Below, piece after piece: positions 24,467 through 33,491 of a stretch of 60,356 nucleotides of DNA; within the stretch, counting starts at the first letter, position 1, and each line of letters opens with the position of its first letter. The position numbers were made by a program, and so were the translations under genes. The notes under the pieces were generated by a model. It did not search any database and was not told the origin of the DNA. It saw nothing but the letters and a program-made list of their open reading frames with translations. The stretch lies in the NCBI GenBank assembly GCA_900545865.1, contig URAN01000013.1:1-60356 (forward strand). The letters run 5' to 3'. Source of the stretch: an uncultured Eubacteriales bacterium. Its GTDB lineage: Bacteria > Bacillota > Clostridia > Monoglobales > Monoglobaceae.

Positions 24467-26566
24467 TCAAACACGGCGTTTGAACATTTTTTCTATCTCG
24501 GTTTTGGTAAGTTCAATCTTAATCGGCCGCCCGTGAGGACAGGTGGTTATTCCGCTTTCGGCAAGACGGATAACAATATCTATTACCTCTTGCATCTCGG
24601 CATAATTCAAATGCCTGTTCGCCTTTATTGCGTATTTGCACGCAATCATATCCAAAAGGCTCTCTTCGAATTCCGCAACGGAATGCCTTCCCGTATTCTC
24701 CAACGCCGCAGCAATCTCCAAAACCAAATCGCGTATTTCGCTCTCGGCCGAAATTATCGGGGTGGCGTTGATTATTATGCTGCCCGAGCCGAAATCCTCT
24801 ATATCAAAGCCGAACTTTTTATACTCATTCAAGTTCGACAGAACAGTTTGAACCTCGTTATAATCAAGCTTTAATATAATCGGCGACATCAAGACCTGTG
24901 ACATACGCTCTTTTGAATAATAGTCGGCTTTGAGCTTTTCAAACCTCGCCCTCTCGTGTGCGGCGTGCTGGTCTATCATCCAAAAGCTGTCGCCTTGGGC
25001 GCACAAAACGTATGTATCAAACACCTGCCCTATCGGTTTTGGTTTTTCCGCCTTTTCGGCATTTTCAATTTCACCGATATTCTCTATGTCTTGCATAGAC
25101 TCTTGAGGCGAACTTTCGGTTTGAAAGCCGTTATCGGTAAAATTATCACCCCGAACACTGTCGTTTACTGACAGAACTGTGCCATTCGGCTCTTGCATCG
25201 GTTCACTTTTCCGCATCTCATATATCTCGGCTTTTTCACCGCCGAATCCGCCATCGCGGCTCTCAAAATCCGCTTGTATTGTCGGCGTTTCGGGTGCTTT
25301 CGGCTCGTCCTCGTCCAAAAAGTTAAAATCCGAATAAATCATATCTCTTGCCGCATTCAGCTTTTCGCTCTCTTGCTTTGTCGGAATAACCCTGTCGAGA
25401 TATTGCCCGACAAGCTTTCTGTCAACGCTCTCACGTTCGCGCATTCCGCGCGAAGAGCCGCCCGAATATGTATGCGCCGCCGATGTTTCGCCGACTCTCG
25501 GCGAATTATTCGGATTTATGCCATTATCAGTAATATGCGGCTGTGCGTTATCAGCGATATTTGAATATTCATGCGCCGAACCGCCTCTTACTCCGTTGCT
25601 GACCGCGTGATACAAAATCTCGTACACGCGATTTTCATTCGCAAATTTTATCTCGGTCTTTGCCGGGTGAACATTCACGTCCACGCACTCGGGCGCGATA
25701 TGAATATTCAACACAAAAAACGGGAACTTGCCTTTCATTATCGCGTTTCGATAGCCCTCGGCAACAACCTTTGACGCGGCATTGCTCTTTATATACCTGC
25801 CGTTGACAAAAAGGGTTTGGCGGCTGCGGTTGCCGCGCGCAAGCTCGGGCTTGCCGATTACACCGGTTATCCGCACATTATCCTCGGTATAGTCAATCGG
25901 AATAACCGCCTTGGCGTGGTCAACTCCGTAAAGCTTTAAAATAACGTTTTTCAGCTTTCCGTCACCCGTGGTCGAAAAAATTTCTTTATCGTCACAGATA
26001 TAGTCAATCGCAATATCGGGTCGCGACAGCGCGATTCTGCTTAATATATCCGCAACATAGCCTGCCTCGGTCGAATTCTTTTTCAGGAATTTCATTCGTG
26101 CCGGTATATTTTCAAAAAGGTTTTGAACCACCATAACCGTACCGTCCGCACAGCCGATGGGCGTGTTTTCGCAAATCTTTCCGTGTTCCGTTCTTACGAA
26201 TCGTCCTTCTTCGTTATCCGCCGTCTTGGTTATAAGCTCAACCTCAGCAACGGCGCAAATGCTCGCGAGGGCTTCGCCGCGGAATCCCATTGTTCCGATT
26301 TTATACAAATCATCGACCGATTTAAGCTTGCTCGTTGCGTGGCGCAAAAACGCAAGCTCGGTTTGTTCCGGCGCAATGCCGCAGCCGTTATCGGTAACGC
26401 GAATGTATTCTATTCCGCCCTTGCGTATCTCGACCTCTATTGCGGTCGCGCCTGCGTCAATCGAGTTTTCCGCGAGCTCTTTTACCACCGCAGACGGGCG
26501 TTCAGCCACCTCACCCGCCGCAATTTTATCGGCGAGTTCCTGAGGTAATATCTGTATATCCGCCAT
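24467..26566 (-). CDS. mutL: DNA mismatch repair protein MutL
   Basis: 699-residue MutL. The GHKL ATPase lies in the first ~330 residues (IAAGEVAERPSAVVKELAEN, TDNGCGI, TMGFRGEALASI). A long acidic linker follows, then the C-terminal dimerisation/endonuclease domain with DQHAAHERARFEKL, ACKYAIKANRHLN and CPHGRPIKIELT. Presence of the DQHA(x)2E(x)4E motif predicts that it nicks DNA itself, as in bacteria without MutH. Start ATG follows GAGAGGTG. It sits 33 bp after mutS. Confidence 0.97.
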   Translation of the reverse strand: MADIQILPQELADKIAAGEVAERPSAVVKELAENSIDAGATAIEVEIRKGGIEYIRVTDNGCGIAPEQTELAFLRHATSKLKSVDDLYKIGTMGFRGEALASICAVAEVELITKTADNEEGRFVRTEHGKICENTPIGCADGTVMVVQNLFENIPARMKFLKKNSTEAGYVADILSRIALSRPDIAIDYICDDKEIFSTTGDGKLKNVILKLYGVDHAKAVIPIDYTEDNVRITGVIGKPELARGNRSRQTLFVNGRYIKSNAASKVVAEGYRNAIMKGKFPFFVLNIHIAPECVDVNVHPAKTEIKFANENRVYEILYHAVSNGVRGGSAHEYSNIADNAQPHITDNGINPNNSPRVGETSAAHTYSGGSSRGMRERESVDRKLVGQYLDRVIPTKQESEKLNAARDMIYSDFNFLDEDEPKAPETPTIQADFESRDGGFGGEKAEIYEMRKSEPMQEPNGTVLSVNDSVRGDNFTDNGFQTESSPQESMQDIENIGEIENAEKAEKPKPIGQVFDTYVLCAQGDSFWMIDQHAAHERARFEKLKADYYSKERMSQVLMSPIILKLDYNEVQTVLSNLNEYKKFGFDIEDFGSGSIIINATPIISAESEIRDLVLEIAAALENTGRHSVAEFEESLLDMIACKYAIKANRHLNYAEMQEVIDIVIRLAESGITTCPHGRPIKIELTKTEIEKMFKRRV

Positions 26567-26599
26567 TTTTCACACCTCTCTTTTAACTGTATTTTAAAT

Positions 26600-29236
26600 C
26601 TAATATCTACTCTTTGCCTTTGCCTGAAGGTCATAAAGCGTTGTAAGTGCCTGCATCGGCGTCATACAATTCAAATCCATATTTTTGAGCTCTTCACAAA
26701 CCTCGTTTGTTGCCGCCAAAAATCCAAACTGATTTTCGTCCGAATCTTTATGCCGTGCGGTCTTTATATCAACCTCTTTAACATCGCGGCCGTCCTCGGA
26801 TTCGAGCGATGCAACAATTTCACGCGCACGCTCAACAACCGATTTTTTCACACCGGCAAGAGCCGCAACATCAACGCCATAACTCTCGTCCGCCCCACCT
26901 CTTATAATCTTTCTCAAAAAGCTGATTGTTCCGTTGTGCTTTTTTACCGCAATGCAAAAATTCTTAACATTCGGAATTTTGCCCTCGAGCGATGTAAGTT
27001 CGTGATAATGCGTTGCGAACATCGTCTTTGCTCCGCACTTTTTGGCGTCGGCGATATACTCGACAACCGCCCACGCAATCGCAAGTCCGTCATATGTACT
27101 CGTTCCCCTGCCTATTTCATCGAGAATAACAAGACTCTTTTTCGTTGCGTTATCGAGGATGTACGAAACCTCGTTCATTTCAACCATAAACGTACTCTGA
27201 CCCGAGCTTAAATCATCGGATGCACCCACACGGGTAAAGATTCTGTCAACAATTCCTATCTCTGCACTATCGGCAGGAACAAAGCTTCCTGCCTGTGCCA
27301 TAAGCACGATTATCGCCGTCTGGCGCATATAGGTTGACTTACCTGCCATATTCGGGCCGGTGATTATCGAAATCTGGTTATCACGGTTGTCAAGGCTCAA
27401 ATCATTGGGTATAAACTCGCCCTTGCGCATAAGTCTTTCGACAACGGGGTGACGGCCGCCCTTTATCACAATTTTATCCGACATATTCACGGTCGGCATC
27501 ACATACGAATATTTTTCCGCCGCCGCCGCAAAAGAGCATATCATATCGACAAGACCGACAACAGACGCGGATGCGCAAATTCTCGAAAACGCGTCTGCCG
27601 TCTTATCGCGCACACGGCAAAAAATTTCGTATTCCATATCAACGAGTTTTTCACCTGCCGACAATATTTCTTCTTCAAGCTCTTTAAGCTCCGGCGTGAC
27701 ATACCTCTCGCCGTTCGTAAGGGTCTGTTTTCTGATAAAATATTCAGGTACCGATTCGATGTTGCCCTTGCTGACCTCGATATAATAACCGAAAACACGG
27801 TTATATCCGAGTTTCATATTTTTTATACCCGTCTTTTCCTTTTCTTTTTCCATAATATCCGCAAGAACGGATTTTCCGTTGCTGACGAGATTTTTAAGAC
27901 GGTCAAGTTCTTCGTTCGCACCGTCACAAATCATATTTCCGTTTCTCAGCGTTGCCGGCGCGTCATTTTTGATTGTGGTATCAATCAAATCATAAATATC
28001 CTCGAGGGCATCGAGCTTTTCGGCACAGCCCGACAAAAGCTTTGACACCGTTCCCAAAAGACATTCTTTAAGCGTAGGCAAGCACCCGAGCGAATTTTTG
28101 AGGTTTATCAAATCCTGACAATTCGCATTCTTATAAACTATTCTGTTGATAAGCCTTTCCATATCGCGAATATCGTGCAGAGCCTCGCGCATTTCTTCGC
28201 GCATTATCGGGTCGGACACAAGTTCTCTCACGGCAAGCTGGCGGTTGGTAATCGCCGCACAGTTACAAAGCGGTGCAGTAAGGCTCTTTCGCAATAGTCT
28301 TGCCCCCATGGCGGTCGAGGTCATATTAAGCGTATGCATAAGCGACCCTTTTACGTTGCGGTCACGCATCGTTTCCAAAACCTCGAGATTTCTAAGGCTG
28401 TACATATCGAGCTGCATCTTTTCAAAATCGCGGTCAACCTCTATCCCCGTAATGTTTTTAAGCTCTGTTTTTTGGGTTTCTTCGAGGTATACCAAAAGCG
28501 CACCGACCGCGCGGATGCTGTGAGGTTTGTCTGACGGAAGAACCGTTTCGACACCGCCGAACCGCCGTTTTATTACCTCCTCGGCATACGAGGGTTCAAA
28601 CGCCCAATCTCTGAAATTCCTGACAAAGCCGCGGCTTTTATCGCGGATTTGTTCCATAAATTCGGAATCCTCCCAGCCTTCGAGATTGACGATAATCTCA
28701 CGCGGTGTGTATTTCGCCATTTCGTTTAAGAGTGAGTTTTTTATATCATCTTTGGGTAACTCGTTCACGGCGCATTCGCCCGTTGTGATGTCGGCAAACG
28801 CCGCGGCGGCACCGTCTTTGTCAATGCAGACTGAGCACAGATAATTGTTTTTTGTGGAATCGAGTGCCCCCGAATCCATAAGCGTTCCCGGGGTTATCAC
28901 ACGGATAACGCCTCGCTTTACTATCCCCTTTGCCTGTTTCGGGTCTTCGGTCTGTTCACACACGGCAACAGAGTACCCTGCAAGCACGAGCTTTGATATA
29001 TACGAATTCACCGCGTGAAACGGCACGCCGCACATCGGCGCACGTTCATCAAGACCGCATGCGCGCCCCGTTAGGGCAATATCCAAAACCCGCGATGCGA
29101 TTTCGGCATCCTCAAAAAACATTTCATAAAAATCGCCGAGCCTGTACATCAATATCGTATCGGGATATTCATCCTTAACCGCAAAGTATTGCAGCATCAT
29201 AGGCGTAAGCTTTTCTCTGTCTATATTCGCCAACAA
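26600..29236 (-). CDS. mutS: DNA mismatch repair protein MutS
   Basis: 878-residue MutS. Mismatch-contact motif YRLGDFYEMFFEDA near residue 30, connector and clamp domains, and the C-terminal ABC-type ATPase with Walker A GPNMAGKSTYMRQTA, the LDEIGRGTSTYDG Walker B/D-loop and FATHYHELTSLE. Length is normal. The start codon is TTG at 29236, 6 nt after a CGGAG sequence, with a second TTG directly after it. Confidence 0.97.
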   Translation of the reverse strand: MLANIDREKLTPMMLQYFAVKDEYPDTILMYRLGDFYEMFFEDAEIASRVLDIALTGRACGLDERAPMCGVPFHAVNSYISKLVLAGYSVAVCEQTEDPKQAKGIVKRGVIRVITPGTLMDSGALDSTKNNYLCSVCIDKDGAAAAFADITTGECAVNELPKDDIKNSLLNEMAKYTPREIIVNLEGWEDSEFMEQIRDKSRGFVRNFRDWAFEPSYAEEVIKRRFGGVETVLPSDKPHSIRAVGALLVYLEETQKTELKNITGIEVDRDFEKMQLDMYSLRNLEVLETMRDRNVKGSLMHTLNMTSTAMGARLLRKSLTAPLCNCAAITNRQLAVRELVSDPIMREEMREALHDIRDMERLINRIVYKNANCQDLINLKNSLGCLPTLKECLLGTVSKLLSGCAEKLDALEDIYDLIDTTIKNDAPATLRNGNMICDGANEELDRLKNLVSNGKSVLADIMEKEKEKTGIKNMKLGYNRVFGYYIEVSKGNIESVPEYFIRKQTLTNGERYVTPELKELEEEILSAGEKLVDMEYEIFCRVRDKTADAFSRICASASVVGLVDMICSFAAAAEKYSYVMPTVNMSDKIVIKGGRHPVVERLMRKGEFIPNDLSLDNRDNQISIITGPNMAGKSTYMRQTAIIVLMAQAGSFVPADSAEIGIVDRIFTRVGASDDLSSGQSTFMVEMNEVSYILDNATKKSLVILDEIGRGTSTYDGLAIAWAVVEYIADAKKCGAKTMFATHYHELTSLEGKIPNVKNFCIAVKKHNGTISFLRKIIRGGADESYGVDVAALAGVKKSVVERAREIVASLESEDGRDVKEVDIKTARHKDSDENQFGFLAATNEVCEELKNMDLNCMTPMQALTTLYDLQAKAKSRY

Positions 29237-29396
29237 TTATCACTCCGTTTCTTAATACCTGACGTTAGCTGTCCGAATCCGCTCTAATCGGCGAAATTTC
29301 GGAATATTTTGATTTGTTGTCCATAAACTCAAATACGCTCAAAGCTATCCGCGAAACCTTGTCACAGACAGCTTTGAGATAAACATTCTTAAATTA

Positions 29397-29792
29397 TTAA
29401 TGATGACAGCCCGAACAGCTGTGGCACGAGCCGCTGCAACCGCCTTGGTCAACCGACACGCCCTGTTTGATTATGTTATCCATTTGTGTAAGTGTCATCT
29501 CAAAAACCCTTGACGCTTTAACATACTCTTTTATTATGGCGTTTTCCATAATCTTGTTAAATTCGCCCTGAAGGTATTCGTTTATCTTTTCGATTTCCGC
29601 AGGGGTCGGCTTTTTGTCTTTGTATTCGGCAAGTTTAGCCTCACGCTTTTCGTTATAGCCGCTTATCAATTCGGACGCCTCTTTGTCCTCCATAAGCTGA
29701 CGACTTGCCTCTTGCGCCGCCTTTTTTTCATCGCTGTGCGCTATTAAATCCGAAAGCTCTTTTGCTTTCTCAAAAATCTGTTCTTTAGACAT
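29397..29792 (-). CDS. YlbF/YmcA family protein with Cys-rich tail
   Basis: 131-residue helical protein of the YlbF/YmcA (RicF/RicA) family (SKEQIFEKAKELSDLIAHSDE; KEASELISGYNEKREAKLAEY). The last ~18 residues are a metal-binding-looking tail with four cysteines and two histidines (CSGSCHSCSGCHH). In Bacillus the Ric complex (YlbF, YmcA, YaaT) carries [4Fe-4S] clusters and acts in mRNA maturation and development. The YaaT homologue is encoded at 54348-55547, so the tail may help bind a shared cluster. It is 44 bp downstream of the SGNH hydrolase gene. Confidence 0.85.
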   Translation of the reverse strand: MSKEQIFEKAKELSDLIAHSDEKKAAQEASRQLMEDKEASELISGYNEKREAKLAEYKDKKPTPAEIEKINEYLQGEFNKIMENAIIKEYVKASRVFEMTLTQMDNIIKQGVSVDQGGCSGSCHSCSGCHH

Positions 29793-29837
29793 TTATTCTT
29801 TTTCCTTTCAATTCTGAATTTTAAATTTAATTTACTT

Positions 29838-30842
29838 TTAACATATTTTATTTTTGATTGTTTTTATCAGATTTACAGAAATTTCTTCCATACCTCTTGC
29901 GTTCGGATGAACCGAGTCCTGTGACAAGAAACGGCTTCCGCACATCAATTCCGTTCCGCGTATATATGTGACGTTTTTAAAGTTCAATTCGCCGATTACG
30001 CATTTGACTATCTCTCTGAATGCGCGCGGCTTGCAATTCGGCGCGTCCTTTTCTTCCATATCTTGATACATATAAAATACATCTATGCAAAATATCGGTT
30101 TGTCGCTGTGCGCCTTTGCTATCGTGCTTACAAAATTGCGGACGCGGTTTTCAAAATCGGCACACGGAATATCCAATATATTTATACCCATTTCTATTGT
30201 CGCAAAGTCAAAATAACAATCGTTTGCTATATACTCCGCCATATCCGATTCAAGCCTTGCATTGCCCGCAAAGCCCATATTCGTCACATCGGCATTAAAC
30301 GCCTCGCCGACCCTCGACACATATGTGTTTGGCTGAACCATACCTAAACTTCCGTGGGTTATCGATGACCCGTATGCCAAATATTTGCGTTGGGGAACTT
30401 CATCATCTCTCGGCGGACGGCAATCGCCGATTACATCGCCAATTTCATATATCCCATTGGTAAGTATGACCCTTACCACGTTCGGCGAAAACGGAAAGTC
30501 GTTTTCATTGGTTATTCTTTGCAAAAGCTTGGTATTCTGCGGCTTTTTTATAACTATTTCGGTCGGTTCGGGGTTTATTGTCTTATAAAGCTGTTCCCAA
30601 CCCGACTGAATCGAGCCGAAGTATATGATTGCACGCACCGCGCAATCTTTTTGGGTACGCAAAACTATCTTTATCTCATCATCGTTCGGCACAAATCTAA
30701 GCTCAACGCCGCTGTTCTGAAAGGCGTTGCCCTCGATTTTATCATTGAGCTCAACCGGGATTCTCGACATCATATAAAGACCCGTTTCATCGTTTTTTAA
30801 AATCTCTCTGCAGTTGTGTATATCAATATTTTTATAAATCAT
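29838..30842 (-). CDS. SGNH/GDSL-family hydrolase
   Basis: 334-residue cytoplasmic-looking esterase without a signal peptide. Residues 1-130 form a beta-rich accessory domain. The C-terminal ~200 residues carry the SGNH blocks: GSSITHGS (nucleophile Ser), GFAGNAR (Gly block), IEMGIN (Asn block) and SVHPN (Asp/His block). Likely an esterase or deacetylase acting on a sugar ester or similar; the substrate is unknown. Start ATG follows GAGGA. Same strand, 27 bp after miaB. Confidence 0.87.
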   Translation of the reverse strand: MIYKNIDIHNCREILKNDETGLYMMSRIPVELNDKIEGNAFQNSGVELRFVPNDDEIKIVLRTQKDCAVRAIIYFGSIQSGWEQLYKTINPEPTEIVIKKPQNTKLLQRITNENDFPFSPNVVRVILTNGIYEIGDVIGDCRPPRDDEVPQRKYLAYGSSITHGSLGMVQPNTYVSRVGEAFNADVTNMGFAGNARLESDMAEYIANDCYFDFATIEMGINILDIPCADFENRVRNFVSTIAKAHSDKPIFCIDVFYMYQDMEEKDAPNCKPRAFREIVKCVIGELNFKNVTYIRGTELMCGSRFLSQDSVHPNARGMEEISVNLIKTIKNKIC

Positions 30843-30869
30843 ATCAATTCCTCATTATGTTTATATCGG

Positions 30870-32282
30870 TCAAATTATCTCTCCGAAAAGTGACCACGTT
30901 TGAGCCGATGTGATTTTGACATCAACCATTTCTCCGATAAGTTCATCGCCGCCGACAAAGTTTACAACCTTGCCGCCATCGGTTCGACCCGTCATTGTGC
31001 TGTCGTTTGTCTTGCTGTGGCTTTCGACCAAGACCTTTTGAACCGTGTTTAAATACGCGTCATTTTTGCGTTTTGAAATCTCGTTTTGAACCGCAAGCAT
31101 TCTGTCAAAATTCTTATGCTTTTCTTCATCGGTCAAAACATCGGGCATCTCTGCCGCAGGGGTTCCCACGCGCTTTGAATATATGAACGAAAAAATCGTA
31201 TCGTACTCAACCTCTTTTAAAACGTTCAGCGTTTCTTCAAAATCCTCGTTGGTTTCACCCGGAAAACCGACAATTATATCGGTTGTCAAGACAATGTTCG
31301 GCATCGCATCGCGAACCTTTTTTACGGTTTGCAAATACTTTTCTTTTGTATACTTTCGGTTCATAAGCTTTAAAACCCTGTCCGAACCGCACTGAATCGG
31401 AAGATGCAGCTGTTTACAGATTTTATCCTCGCTTGCCATAACCTCAATCAGCTCATCGGATATGTCCTTTGGGTGCGAGGTCATAAACCGCACACGTTCG
31501 ATTCCGTCAACTGTACAAACCTCTTTTAAAAGCTGTGCAAAAGTTATCTCGCCGTCCGTGTCATTGCCGTATGAATTCACGTTCTGGCCAAGCAGCATAA
31601 CCTCTTTGTATCCCTCGCTTGCAACGCGCCTTACCTCATCGATTATGTTTTTGGCGTTACGGCTGCGCTCTCTGCCGCGGACATACGGAACGATACAATA
31701 TGTACAAAAGTTGTTACAACCGTACATAATAGGCACTTTGGCAAGCGGAATCGGGTCGCGCGAATAACTTATGTCCTCGCACACCGAGCCATCCTCGTTC
31801 TTTATATCAAAAACCCTCGTTCCCGTTATAACCTCACTCAAAAGCCGAGGAAAGCGATAAAGAGCGTGCGTTCCGAACACCAAATCAACGTGCTTATACT
31901 TTGACTTTATGCGCGCGGCGATATGCTCTTGCTGCATCATACAGCCGCACACCGCAATGATTACCTCGGGGCGCTTTCTCTTTATATTTTTAAGTGCACC
32001 CAAGTTACCGAAAACGCGAAGCTCGGCGTTTTCGCGCACCGCACAGGTGTTATACAGTATAAAATCCGCATTGTCGGGCTTATCGCAAAACGCAAAACCC
32101 ATATCGGCAAGCATCCCTTTGATTCTCTCGCTGTCGCTGTTGTTTTGCTGACAGCCGTATGTTTCGACAAATGCAAAAGGTTGTCTGCCGCGGCTTAAAA
32201 ACTCCGCATTGAGCCGCCGAATATATTCGTGTTGTCTGCGCATTTCTTCATCGCTGACAACGCGGGTCTTTTTTTCGCTCAT
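30870..32282 (-). CDS. miaB: tRNA-2-methylthio-N6-dimethylallyladenosine synthase
   Basis: 470-residue MiaB, a radical SAM methylthiotransferase. The N-terminal MTTase domain begins ETYGCQQNNSDSERIKGML and contains CAVRE and CGCMMQQ cysteines for the auxiliary cluster. The radical SAM motif is YGCNNFCTYCIVPYVRGRERSR. A C-terminal TRAM domain (VLVESHSKTND ... GEMVDVKITSA) completes the protein. It modifies the product of MiaA on tRNA A37; miaA lies 6.5 kb away on the same strand. Confidence 0.97.
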   Translation of the reverse strand: MSEKKTRVVSDEEMRRQHEYIRRLNAEFLSRGRQPFAFVETYGCQQNNSDSERIKGMLADMGFAFCDKPDNADFILYNTCAVRENAELRVFGNLGALKNIKRKRPEVIIAVCGCMMQQEHIAARIKSKYKHVDLVFGTHALYRFPRLLSEVITGTRVFDIKNEDGSVCEDISYSRDPIPLAKVPIMYGCNNFCTYCIVPYVRGRERSRNAKNIIDEVRRVASEGYKEVMLLGQNVNSYGNDTDGEITFAQLLKEVCTVDGIERVRFMTSHPKDISDELIEVMASEDKICKQLHLPIQCGSDRVLKLMNRKYTKEKYLQTVKKVRDAMPNIVLTTDIIVGFPGETNEDFEETLNVLKEVEYDTIFSFIYSKRVGTPAAEMPDVLTDEEKHKNFDRMLAVQNEISKRKNDAYLNTVQKVLVESHSKTNDSTMTGRTDGGKVVNFVGGDELIGEMVDVKITSAQTWSLFGEII

Positions 32283-32308
32283 TTAACCGTAACTCTCCTA
32301 TCGAAATA

Positions 32309-33457
32309 TTATTTTTCTTTGTTTCTGTATTTATCCAAAATTCTCTCTATTCTCGAAATAGGCGTCAAAAGGTTGCTTATAGATGTCTCGTCATTGAGCT
32401 GTTTTATTATAAGCGCAATATACTTTGACATATCAACCTCATGATACCATTTCGCCTCTTTAAGCTCGGGCGCGCGATAGATAAGATTCGTTGTGAACAC
32501 AGCGTCAATCAAGCCTTCTTCATGTGCCTTATCAAATTTCGCAAGACCCTCGGTGAAAAGTCCGAACGTTGCGAACACGATAACCTTTTTGGCGTTTCTC
32601 TTTTTAAGCTCGCGCGCAACGTCAATCATCGATTCGCCCGACGCAATCATATCATCAACCACGATTATATCCTTGCCCGAAATATCGTTACCCAAAAATT
32701 CGTGTGCGACAATTGGGTTCTTGCCGTTGATTATTGTCGAATAATCACGGCGTTTATAGAACGTTCCGAGGTTCATACCGAGAACCGATGAATAATACAT
32801 ACATCTTCCCATTGCACCCTCGTCGGGCGATACAATCATTGTGTTTTCTTTGTTTAATATAATATTCTCATCGTATTTGAGACACGCCTTTATCATCTGG
32901 TATGTGGGGTGAACGTTCTCAAATCCGCAAAGCGGAATCGAGTTTTGAACCCTTGCGTCATGCGCGTCAAACGTGATGATATTGGTAACGCCCATACTCT
33001 CGAGTTCCTGAAGCATCATCGCACAGTCAAGAGATTCGCGTGCGACTCTCTTATGCTGGCGTCCCTCATACAGCATCGGCATAATAACCGTTATGCGGCG
33101 TGCCTTTCCGCCCATTGCGGCAATAATCCTCTTTAAATCCTGATAGTGGTCATCGGGGCTCATCGGACGTTCCTGACCGTACATATTATATGTTACGCCG
33201 TAATTGAACGCGTCCATAATGATATAAATGTCATATGTACGAATCGAGTGCAAAATCATCGCCTTTGCCTCGCCCGTTCCGAATCTCGGACAATTTATCG
33301 GAATGACAAATGTTTCAAAATTGCTGTCTATTGTGTCCTGATTAAAGTTTTTAAGATGTTCGTTTACTCTGCAGGTAATCTCCTCACAGCCTCTCATTCC
33401 GATGACTCCAAGCCTTCCGAGTCTGTCGAGCTTATTTGTCTCGCCTATATTGTTCAT
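32309..33457 (-). CDS. ribose-phosphate pyrophosphokinase, long type
   Basis: 382-residue PRPP synthetase homologue, longer than the usual ~315 residues. Family blocks: VIMPMLYEGRQHKR, ITFDAHDARVQNSIP, DEGAMGRCMYYSSVLGMNLG and the PRPP-binding VVDDMIASGESMIDVAREL. N- and C-terminal extensions differ from the canonical Prs, so this may be a second, specialised enzyme. ATG 33457 has better spacing from GAAAGGA than GTG 33466. It directly follows nicotinate phosphoribosyltransferase, which consumes PRPP, suggesting a dedicated supply for NAD salvage. Confidence 0.88.
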   Translation of the reverse strand: MNNIGETNKLDRLGRLGVIGMRGCEEITCRVNEHLKNFNQDTIDSNFETFVIPINCPRFGTGEAKAMILHSIRTYDIYIIMDAFNYGVTYNMYGQERPMSPDDHYQDLKRIIAAMGGKARRITVIMPMLYEGRQHKRVARESLDCAMMLQELESMGVTNIITFDAHDARVQNSIPLCGFENVHPTYQMIKACLKYDENIILNKENTMIVSPDEGAMGRCMYYSSVLGMNLGTFYKRRDYSTIINGKNPIVAHEFLGNDISGKDIIVVDDMIASGESMIDVARELKKRNAKKVIVFATFGLFTEGLAKFDKAHEEGLIDAVFTTNLIYRAPELKEAKWYHEVDMSKYIALIIKQLNDETSISNLLTPISRIERILDKYRNKEK

Positions 33458-33491
33458 CCTTTTCACCTTTTCCTTTCGCCGTTTATAAATT

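Noticed and set aside
29338..29378. Terminator between mutS and the ylbF-family gene
   Set aside because: CTCAAAGCT and AGCTTTGAG are complementary, but the loop is long and no T tract follows on either strand.
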